Shown: positions 1-5,757 of the stretch, piece after piece
How positions within the stretch are numbered: the first letter of the stretch is position 1
Layout of the letters: the number at the start of each line of letters is the position of its first letter
Source of the DNA: Bacteroidota bacterium
GTDB lineage: Bacteria; Bacteroidota; Bacteroidia; Flavobacteriales_D; Crocinitomicaceae
DNA length: 5,757 nt
Assembly (NCBI GenBank): GCA_006226555.1
Contig: SBGS01000182.1
Location: forward strand, 1 to 5,757
Direction of reading: 5' to 3'
Made by a program: the position numbers and the translations under genes
The notes under the pieces: model-generated
Databases searched by the model: none
What the model saw: only the letters and a program-made list of their open reading frames with translations
Told to the model about the DNA's origin: nothing

Positions 1-1139
1 ACCATTGCCATATCAGCGGTATCCATAGCCCCTGAATATTGAGGTAGAAAATCCTTTTGAAGAGAAGAGAATGTATGCAACTCCATACATGCGATAAGTC
101 GTTTATTTGCATATTGCTCTTTGACTGCCTTCGTAGTAGCTTTCAGCTTTGATGGTGAATGCGCAAAATCCTTGTATACAAGAAGCTCATCTGACTGCAA
201 AACACTCTGTAAACGCTTACCGGCCCCGGTAAAATTCTTCATTGCTTCAAGGAATATCTTTGGTTCAACTCCCATTTTACTGGCCACATACATGGCACCC
301 ATTAGATTTTGCAAATTATGTCCGCCAAAGATCTTTAAAGGAAAATCTGTACCATCGTAATGAATCACAGTTCCATTATCAGTTATTGAATAGTCCAGTA
401 TTCCGTATGGAATTCCCTGCACAGTGGACTTCAAATGCTCTCCGATCTCTTTCACGTTTGGATCTTCCTCATTGTAGATCAAAGACCCCGAATCCTCTAT
501 CAAATCTGCAAAGACCCTAAATTGTTCAACATAGTTTTCGAATGTGGGGAATACATTAATATGATCCCAGGCAATGCCACTGATCAATGCAATATTTGGT
601 TTGTACAAGTGAAATTTAGGTCTTCGGTCTATTGGAGAACTTAAATATTCGTCACCCTCCAGAATCATAAAAGGTGCTGAATCAGTGATCTGAACCATAC
701 AGTCATAACCGTCCAGCTGAGCTCCTACCATATAATCTACCTCAACATTCAACTCCTTCATCCCATGCAGCAGCATTGAAGTAATAGTCGTTTTTCCATG
801 TGAGCCACCAATGACAACCCGTTGTTTATTTTTGGATTGTTCGTAAAGATATTCGGGATAAGAAAAAATTCTGATACCCAATTGCTTCGCCTTTGCTAAC
901 TCAGGATTGTCTGCACGCGCATGCATTCCTAAAATAACAGCCTCAAGATCTTCCGTTATCTTTTCCGGGTACCAACCTATTTCTACCGGTAAAATTCCTT
1001 CTCTTTCCAATCTAGATCGAGATGGTTCAAAGATCTCGTCATCGGAACCGGTTACTTTATATCCATTACGATTTAACGCAATGGCCAAATTATGCATCGC
1101 GCTTCCACCTATAGCGATAAAATGTATTTTACCTTTCAT
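1..1139 (-). CDS. mpl: Mur ligase family protein, Mpl-like (UDP-N-acetylmuramate:murein-peptide ligase), C-terminus outside window
   Basis: Seen: 379 full codons from ATG at 1139, open to base 1. Motifs in order are a glycine-rich N-terminal nucleotide fold (IHFIAIGGSAMHNLA, 5-19), the ATP P-loop GGSHGKTTITS (111-121), EGDEY (161-165), WDHINVFPTFE (191-201), GGHNLQNLMGAM (272-283), FTGAGKRLQ (303-311) and DFAHSPSKLKAT (324-335). Known: this order is that of the Mur ligases, cytoplasmic ATP-dependent enzymes joining amino acids or peptides to UDP-MurNAc. The WDH..FP and DFAH.P variants fit Mpl, which attaches recycled murein tripeptide, better than MurC. Inference: the role is cell-wall recycling; a divergent MurC-like ligase is the alternative, since substrate cannot be read from sequence. 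The family is usually about 450 residues, so roughly 70 are missing. The start overlaps the upstream membrane-protein gene by 11 bases and has no clear Shine-Dalgarno site, suggesting translational coupling. Ligase family is very likely; the Mpl assignment is moderate. Confidence -1.
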   Translation of the reverse strand, partial: MKGKIHFIAIGGSAMHNLAIALNRNGYKVTGSDDEIFEPSRSRLEREGILPVEIGWYPEKITEDLEAVILGMHARADNPELAKAKQLGIRIFSYPEYLYEQSKNKQRVVIGGSHGKTTITSMLLHGMKELNVEVDYMVGAQLDGYDCMVQITDSAPFMILEGDEYLSSPIDRRPKFHLYKPNIALISGIAWDHINVFPTFENYVEQFRVFADLIEDSGSLIYNEEDPNVKEIGEHLKSTVQGIPYGILDYSITDNGTVIHYDGTDFPLKIFGGHNLQNLMGAMYVASKMGVEPKIFLEAMKNFTGAGKRLQSVLQSDELLVYKDFAHSPSKLKATTKAVKEQYANKRLIACMELHTFSSLQKDFLPQYSGAMDTADMAM

Positions 1140-1491
1140 ACCACAGTAATTTAAAACTATCCAACAATGGAGGTAGGATGAGCAGTACTACTCCCGCACC
1201 CGTTAAGACAAAAAGAAAGGTGTACGTTATATGTTCACCAAAAAAGACCGGAAGGATCAAACCGATCATTCCAATAAAATAGATCCAATCCCACCAATTT
1301 CGATACTTAAAAATTATTCTTTTAAGAAACTGAAGGACAATATATCCCAGGAGCAACAAATTAACTTTTAGAGGGACAAATATGAGCGTGCCTTGATCTT
1401 CAGCGCGGAAATAATAAGATGCCTCTAAACACGCTATAATTATTAACGCGATGTTCAGTAACAAAACCCATCGTTTTACACTTTTCTCCAC
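1129..1491 (-). CDS. small four-helix membrane protein, function unknown
   Basis: I do not recognise this 120-residue protein. Seen: four hydrophobic segments at about 8-24, 36-56, 69-84 and 89-111. Basic clusters KSVKR (3-7) and KRIIFKYR (57-64) and the tail KLLWYER would all lie on the cytoplasmic side by the positive-inside rule, giving an N-in/C-in topology with short external loops. An aromatic cluster NWWDW (65-69) precedes helix 3. No catalytic motif or cysteine pair is visible. The start is GTG at 1491; the in-frame stretch back to the stop at 1543-1545 contains no ATG, GTG or TTG, and the first internal ATG lies deep in the protein, so GTG is the best choice. No Shine-Dalgarno sequence precedes it. 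Its end overlaps the Mur ligase start by 11 bases and it follows apbE by 74 bases, so it is probably co-expressed. A link to envelope or wall-precursor metabolism is inferred from position only. Confidence -1.
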   Translation of the reverse strand: MEKSVKRWVLLLNIALIIIACLEASYYFRAEDQGTLIFVPLKVNLLLLGYIVLQFLKRIIFKYRNWWDWIYFIGMIGLILPVFFGEHITYTFLFVLTGAGVVLLILPPLLDSFKLLWYER

Positions 1492-1514
1492 GATAACGAA
1501 ACTAATCGTCAGAA

Positions 1515-1542
1515 CAAAACCTAATACAGGTTTTGGTATTAG
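1515..1542 (-). promoter_or_regulatory. two overlapping, mutually exclusive inverted repeats (possible attenuator or weak terminator)
   Basis: In the 74-base gap between apbE and the membrane-protein gene, two perfect inverted repeats share bases. Hairpin A pairs CTAATAC (1521-1527) with GTATTAG (1536-1542) across an 8-base loop. Hairpin B pairs CAAAACCT (1515-1522) with AGGTTTTG (1528-1535) across a 5-base loop. They cannot form together, because 1521-1522 belong to both stems and each loop holds an arm of the other. Read on the minus strand, hairpin A lies 24 bases past the apbE stop and is followed by a U-rich GUUUUGUU, so it could be a weak terminator, with B acting as antiterminator. The stems are AT-rich and short, so this may also be a protein-binding palindrome or chance. 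The repeats are certain; the function is not. Confidence -1.
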
Positions 1543-1565
1543 TTACGCACAATGAATTGGTGAAA

Positions 1566-2618
1566 TCAGTTCGCCAGATATGCCTCAAACCCTTTACTCA
1601 TCCAATGGGCATAATTCCCATTACCATCATCGTAAATAAAGTAGACATCTAATTCTTTATCAAGTCCGTCATGCAATAACCTGACTGCCTCATCTTTTCC
1701 AAGAACCATAAAAGCTGTTGCCCATGCATCCGACAAACCTGCATTTTCGCTGACTACAGTTGCACTCAGTAACGTGTGCTGAACCGGCGTTCCTTTTATC
1801 GGGTCGATCGTATGTGCGTACTTTACACCATCCTTCAAATAGAATTTTCTATAATTCCCACTGGTTGCAATTCCCTTATTGGAAACATTCATGATCTTAT
1901 CGATAATTCTTACCGAATCAGATTGTTCCGGTGAGTCGATACCTATACGCCAGTCATCTCCTTCTCTATTCTTACCCGCAACCACAATTTCACCTCCCAG
2001 CTCGATATAAAAGTTTTTAGCTCCTTTTTGTTTTAGAAAATCGGCAAGAACATCCACTGCCAAACCCTGAGCAACTGCATTAAAATCCAATCTGAAATTC
2101 TTATTCAGTTTTCTCAGAGTGAGCTCAGAACCTTCTACTTCAAAGGTGTGAAGTTTTCCATTTTGAAATGAAACAAGAGCGCACAATGAATCACACTCTC
2201 TTTCAGAAGGAAAAACTGATTCTTTACGATAAAAACCCCATGCATCGACCAGCGGCATTATAGACGGATCGAAGGAGCCTTTGCTTTTTTGAAATACCTC
2301 TTGCGACAAATTATAACAGCGCTCAAACCAACCTGTTGAATCAATTATTGTGATACTATCATCCGTATTGTTAATCCTCGAAATAATACTGTTGTCCACG
2401 TATGTAGAAAGTACATTGTCAAATTGATTTAAAACCGAATCGATCTGATCTTTTGTAACGGTGATCTCATCACAAACGATAATTGAATAGGTAGTACCTT
2501 GCGCATTACCATAAAGTTCTATCGCTGATTTCTGCTCCGTGCTAACCTCTCCACAAGAGGCCAGCATACTAATAATGACGCTCCAGATTAGGGCCTTGAG
2601 TTTCTTTGTTCCAAACAT
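1566..2618 (-). CDS. apbE: FAD:protein FMN transferase, ApbE family lipoprotein
   Basis: Known: ApbE enzymes use Mg2+ and FAD to attach FMN covalently to a threonine of exported or membrane flavoproteins such as NqrB/NqrC or RnfG, acting outside the cytoplasmic membrane. Seen, numbering 350 residues from ATG at 2618: a lipoprotein signal (basic FGTKKLK, hydrophobic core, lipobox LASC with Cys22), then YGNAQGTTYSI (36-46), STYVDNSIISRIN (71-83), GSFDPSIMPLVDAWGF (114-129), LDFNAVAQGLAVD (177-189), IELGGEIVVAG (205-215), GIATSGNYRKFY (249-260), HTIDPIKGTPV (269-279) and the metal-site segment SDAWATAFMVLG (296-307). These are the family hallmarks at normal length; AQG replaces the AKG of many members. 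An in-frame ATG at 2639 adds seven residues (MEILHWS); I chose 2618 because it gives a cleaner signal peptide, though neither start has a good ribosome site (GGAG sits one base from the ATG). The start overlaps the TPR gene by 50 bases. No Nqr, Rnf or other recognised flavoprotein target is in the window. Confidence -1.
   Translation of the reverse strand: MFGTKKLKALIWSVIISMLASCGEVSTEQKSAIELYGNAQGTTYSIIVCDEITVTKDQIDSVLNQFDNVLSTYVDNSIISRINNTDDSITIIDSTGWFERCYNLSQEVFQKSKGSFDPSIMPLVDAWGFYRKESVFPSERECDSLCALVSFQNGKLHTFEVEGSELTLRKLNKNFRLDFNAVAQGLAVDVLADFLKQKGAKNFYIELGGEIVVAGKNREGDDWRIGIDSPEQSDSVRIIDKIMNVSNKGIATSGNYRKFYLKDGVKYAHTIDPIKGTPVQHTLLSATVVSENAGLSDAWATAFMVLGKDEAVRLLHDGLDKELDVYFIYDDGNGNYAHWMSKGFEAYLAN
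2553..2618 (-). other. lipoprotein signal peptide of ApbE, mostly inside the TPR gene
   Basis: The first 22 codons of apbE encode a short basic start, a hydrophobic core (ALIWSVIISML) and lipobox L-A-S-C. Cleavage would be before the cysteine at 2553-2555, tethering the enzyme by lipid outside the cytoplasmic membrane. Codons 1 to about 16 also encode, in another frame, the last residues of the TPR protein; the lipobox itself lies beyond that stop. Confidence -1.
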
Positions 2619-5600
2619 GCTCCAATGTAGGATTTCCATTCTTGGTGTAGGTAATACTATGTAATGTTTGTGTTCTCACATAAACGTCAGCATGTCCATT
2701 TATAACAACGATCCTACGTGTAATTATCGCAGTCATTAGACCGTTCTGATCCTTTTGAGTAAATGACTCTTGTGAAACCCCTTCAGGATATTCCTGACCC
2801 AATTCGTTCGCTACTTTCTCTTTCGGCTTAGGCATATTATCTATACCAGACAAGGCTCCTGCATTATTGTAAAGCTTCTCTTTTTCTCCTTTTGCCTGCG
2901 CATCTTTCTCAGCATCAAGTGTACGCGTAAGGTCATTCAATCTTGTTGTACTCTCCTCATGTTTCTCAACTTCCTCCGCTGTCGTTGTTTCGTTGATCGC
3001 GTACATTGTTTCGATCCCCCTTTGTGAGCTCAATCTCTCCTCTTCATCGGAACGACTATCGGCCTCATAATCTATGCGTGCTTTCTTATCAACACCTTCA
3101 ACATAAGCAATCTTTCTATCTAGAGCTTCATCAGCTTTTTCATTGATCTCATTCGTTTTATTCACCTCTGTATCGATGGTAGCCTGATTGCTCACATACT
3201 TTTCCATCTCATCATTGTAAGCATTGTAATTCTCTTCCGCTAAACGCTTGTTGCCGTCCTTGATGATCTCAACATTGGATTTACGCGCATCATCTCTTTC
3301 TTTGCTGTCCTCCTCTACTTTTAGCTGAACCGTCCTGATCTCTGCATCCGTTTGTTTGAGGTGAAGATCTTTATCCACTTGTTTCTCCGTCTCAGTTTCT
3401 ACCTGATTCTTTTTAACGATCTTCAGCTCTTCTTCATTGTTAGATACGGCTCGTGAATCTTCAACATACTTCGTTTCGTATTGCTTGGCAACCTTATCCA
3501 ATTCCTTTTGATTGTCCGTTAAAGCCTCGTATTTAACATTTTGACGTATGGTTGTCTGCTCCAGTATTACAGTCTCCGCATTGAACACCTTCTCTCTTAC
3601 TTCCTCTCGCTCAGCAATGTCATCACGAACGTCCTGATCTACCTTAAGCTTTACACTGGATAACTGTTGATCAGCATCAATGTTCGCATTTTTATCCTTG
3701 TTCATTTCTGCAGAAACGCGCTCAGCTTGTGCCCGGTTAAAGGCCTCTATGTGATCCGCATTTTCAGAATAGACCAGGATATCTTCTCCATATTGTAGCG
3801 CTACTTCTTGATTAACGCGATAAAGCACTTCCTGATCAAGTAGATTCTCTGCGTGCTCAAACTCAGTATTTTGTCTTTCGTCCTCGTGGCGTTCTAACTC
3901 CGATTTTTTTAACGCTTCAACTGTTGCTTGACGGTTAAGATCAGATTCTCCAGCTTCTTGGGATATCAACTGTTGCACCTGATAGATCTGGTTAGAGTTT
4001 TCTCTATGGTCGGCTGTTTTATCCAATGTCATTTCCGACTCAGCATTAGAAATATCATCCAGTTTCTTCTTTGTTTTAAGCCCGTTTAAAAGCTTTCGTT
4101 GAGATTCTGCTTTTTCCAAAAGGGCCTGACCATCCATTATAGAATTCTCAGGAAAAGGTTCACCAAGGTCCTCCAACTCAGCGGAGGCAGTCATTTTAGG
4201 ATTTAAGATAGCATCTATTTCTTCAAGCTTTTGCTTCGGATATGGATCACCACTCTTTAATGTTAAGGCTCGGTTATAGTACTCTCTGGCTTTATCGTAC
4301 GAAGCCAGGGTGAAGTTCTTATCTCCAGCCTCGATGATCTTACGGTATTCCCTTTCAGCTTCTCTGTTTCCTTTTTCCTTCTCTAATCTAATTGCCTCTG
4401 AGATCTGCTTTTTGGCGTAAGTTGAGCTCGGATCAATGCGCAGTGCATCTTCATACTTTTTAATTGCATCCAGATAGGATTCTGCATAGAAAAGTTCATC
4501 AGCTTCCTTTAATTTGGCATCGAATTCATTTTTTCGAGCCATCGCATCTTTTTCACTATTGGCGAGATCATCAAGGATTTGCTGTACTTCATTGATCTTA
4601 TTTTGAGCGGCTAAGTCTCCCGGCTTAGCAGAAAGGGCGTTTTTAAAAGATGATAGAGCCTGCTCATATTCCTTTTGACCAACAAAAACATCACCTTTTG
4701 CCATGTAATTCTTGTATAGCTCCTCAGCAGCTTTGGCTTCATTTTGATTTGCCATCAATGCCTTGATCGCTTCGATCTTTTCTTTAGGTAAGCTTTCCGC
4801 GGGACGTAAGGTCAGTGCTTCTTCATACTTTGTTAGGGCAGCTGTATAATTCTTTGAAGCTTCAAATCCAGAAGCTTGAGATAAAAGCTGATTGTATTTC
4901 GCATCTTCCTGCTTCAGCTTTTCAATATTTGCCAACATATCAATCGGGCGCTGATCTTCCGGCTTGAGAGATTTCGCTCTTTCCAATAGCTCTGTTGCTT
5001 TAGTATAATCGCGTTCATCGATCTTTGTCTGAGCAACGGTTAGTATTTTTTCATACTGCTTATCTCCTTCTGAACTTTTCTCTCGTTCAAGACGTTCAGC
5101 TTCCTGCGCCTTGAGAACCGGTTCCTTTTCACTTGGCTTCAATGCCAATGCCTTATTGAATTCCTTGATGGCATCCAGGTAGTTCTTGTCAGCCATAAGC
5201 TGATCTCCCTTTTGCATAAATGCCTTATACTCCTGATCGATCTTAGCCTGATCACTCTCTTGAGCAATCTTTTGCTGTAGGAATGCTATTCTCTCCTTGG
5301 GAGCATTTTCATTAGGCCTTAACTGGATCGCCTCTTTGTATTTATTGATAGCCCCCTGATAGTCCGGTTTATTCTCCAAGGAGGCACCTTCATTCATCAG
5401 TTGGTTATATTTTTCTTCGAGTTCCTTTTGTTTGGACTGATCAGCAAGTATTGCATCAATTTCACCTAATTTCTTCCTGATAACCTGATCTTCTTTGATC
5501 GCTAATGCCTCATTGAATTTAAGCTTGGCTCCTGTGTAATCTTTTCCGTCATAAAGAGATTGACCTTCATTTTTGAGCCTTTCAAACTCTGCTTCTTGTT

Positions 5601-5757
5601 CTGCGGCACTCTTTTCTTTTGCCAACTCTGAGTTTACTTGTTTGAGTAAATTCTGAGCTTCCAGATTATCGTTCATTATTCCGAGTGCAGCTTCTAAGCT
5701 TTCTTTTGCATTCGCCCAATCTTTTTTCGACACCTTATCTTTCCCTTCATTCAATAG
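2569..5757 (-). CDS. large TPR-repeat and charged-helix protein with conserved-looking C-terminal module, N-terminus outside window
   Basis: The frame is open to the window edge (Leu-Leu-Asn-Glu-Gly at 5757), so this is the C-terminal 1,062 residues of a longer protein. Numbered from 5754: residues 1-515 hold nine TPR-like units of about 60 residues, each with a pattern like Y..A...Y..AL.L.P. A linker at about 516-545 contains EPFPENS. Residues about 545-960 are an extremely charged, Glu/Asp/Lys/Arg/Gln/Asn-rich, probably helical region with no proline between 535 and 975. The end, about 983-1061, changes character to a compact, probably beta-rich module (EYPEGVSQESF, ITRRIVVINGHADVYV, SITYTKNGNPTLEHVW). 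No cysteine occurs in the visible protein and tryptophan only at 13 and 1048. TPRs bind protein partners, so a scaffold or envelope-associated assembly role is inferred; location is unknown because any signal peptide lies outside. I recall similar tails on large Bacteroidota TPR proteins but cannot name the family. The last 50 bases overlap apbE. Confidence -1.
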   Translation of the reverse strand, partial: LLNEGKDKVSKKDWANAKESLEAALGIMNDNLEAQNLLKQVNSELAKEKSAAEQEAEFERLKNEGQSLYDGKDYTGAKLKFNEALAIKEDQVIRKKLGEIDAILADQSKQKELEEKYNQLMNEGASLENKPDYQGAINKYKEAIQLRPNENAPKERIAFLQQKIAQESDQAKIDQEYKAFMQKGDQLMADKNYLDAIKEFNKALALKPSEKEPVLKAQEAERLEREKSSEGDKQYEKILTVAQTKIDERDYTKATELLERAKSLKPEDQRPIDMLANIEKLKQEDAKYNQLLSQASGFEASKNYTAALTKYEEALTLRPAESLPKEKIEAIKALMANQNEAKAAEELYKNYMAKGDVFVGQKEYEQALSSFKNALSAKPGDLAAQNKINEVQQILDDLANSEKDAMARKNEFDAKLKEADELFYAESYLDAIKKYEDALRIDPSSTYAKKQISEAIRLEKEKGNREAEREYRKIIEAGDKNFTLASYDKAREYYNRALTLKSGDPYPKQKLEEIDAILNPKMTASAELEDLGEPFPENSIMDGQALLEKAESQRKLLNGLKTKKKLDDISNAESEMTLDKTADHRENSNQIYQVQQLISQEAGESDLNRQATVEALKKSELERHEDERQNTEFEHAENLLDQEVLYRVNQEVALQYGEDILVYSENADHIEAFNRAQAERVSAEMNKDKNANIDADQQLSSVKLKVDQDVRDDIAEREEVREKVFNAETVILEQTTIRQNVKYEALTDNQKELDKVAKQYETKYVEDSRAVSNNEEELKIVKKNQVETETEKQVDKDLHLKQTDAEIRTVQLKVEEDSKERDDARKSNVEIIKDGNKRLAEENYNAYNDEMEKYVSNQATIDTEVNKTNEINEKADEALDRKIAYVEGVDKKARIDYEADSRSDEEERLSSQRGIETMYAINETTTAEEVEKHEESTTRLNDLTRTLDAEKDAQAKGEKEKLYNNAGALSGIDNMPKPKEKVANELGQEYPEGVSQESFTQKDQNGLMTAIITRRIVVINGHADVYVRTQTLHSITYTKNGNPTLEHVWNKETQGPNLERHY
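4210..5757 (-). repeat. nine tandem TPR-like units of about 60 codons
   Basis: Unit starts, marked by a small-residue motif such as NEG, QKG, AKG or EAG, fall at residues of about 2, 62, 121, 181, 241, 292, 352, 416 and 475 counted from 5754. Spacing is 59-60 residues in most cases, with shorter fourth and fifth units (about 50-60) and a longer seventh (about 64). Each has a helix hairpin (for example KDYTGAKLKFNEALAIK, KNYLDAIKEFNKALALKP, KEYEQALSSFKNALSAKP) and then a charged helix of about 25 residues, longer than the second half of a canonical 34-residue TPR. The sequences have diverged at DNA level, although short words such as GCATCCAG[AG]TAG (plus strand, encoding YLDA) recur near 4465 and 5178. 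The array probably continues beyond the window. Confidence -1.

Noticed and set aside
121..1149. Several plus-strand open frames of 69-92 codons opposite the Mur ligase
   Set aside because: They lie antisense to a gene with clear family motifs, their translations show no domain or plausible composition, and they overlap one another in different frames.
1515..1542. H-type pseudoknot formed by the interleaved repeats
   Set aside because: The arms abut with no linker to cross the 7-base-pair stem, so simultaneous pairing is sterically implausible; alternative hairpins are the better reading.
1492..1565. Bacteroidota-type promoter (TAnnTTTG with an upstream TTG) in the gap
   Set aside because: TAGGTTTT and TAGTTTCG are each one base off the -7 consensus, but I found no TTG at the right distance, so I do not call a promoter.
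2637..2639. Upstream ATG as the apbE start
   Set aside because: It is possible, but it adds MEILHWS ahead of a signal peptide that is already complete from the ATG at 2618, and it lengthens the overlap to 71 bases. Not excluded.
5752..5754. TTG as the start of the large TPR protein
   Set aside because: The frame stays open to the window edge (CTA before the TTG) and the sequence enters a TPR unit at once, without any leader, so the true start is upstream.
4210..5757. CRISPR-like or DNA-level tandem repeat
   Set aside because: The periodicity of about 180 bases is in protein pattern only; units are too diverged in DNA and have no spacer structure.

Overview
The window reads as chromosomal DNA of a Bacteroidota bacterium, most likely from the Flavobacteriales or a related order. 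The evidence is an ApbE-type flavin transferase made as a lipoprotein, a Mur ligase with the DFAHSPSK signature, a very large tetratricopeptide protein with an acidic/basic helical half, AT-leaning sequence, and no convincing Shine-Dalgarno sites before any start. The lineage is inferred from protein style; no marker gene is present.

All four genes lie on the minus strand, so transcription runs from 5757 down to 1, and coding sequence covers almost the whole window. In transcription order: (1) 5757-2569, a TPR/charged-helix protein of more than 1,060 residues whose N-terminus lies beyond the window; (2) 2618-1566, ApbE, a FAD:protein FMN transferase lipoprotein whose start lies inside the end of the TPR gene; (3) a 74-base gap (1492-1565) holding two overlapping, mutually exclusive inverted repeats; (4) 1491-1129, a small unrecognised membrane protein of 120 residues with four predicted helices and a GTG start; (5) 1139-1, a Mur ligase of the Mpl/MurC type that overlaps gene 4 by 11 bases and runs off the window before its C-terminus.

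The overlaps at both ends suggest one transcription unit, with the hairpin region as the only plausible internal control point. The theme is the cell envelope: a probable scaffold, an exported flavin-attaching enzyme, an inner-membrane protein and a peptidoglycan-precursor (recycling) ligase. There is no direct evidence that the four act together. No RNA gene, mobile element or CRISPR array was seen. The least explained parts are the TPR protein's architecture, especially its proline-free charged half and its compact C-terminal module, and the alternative hairpins.
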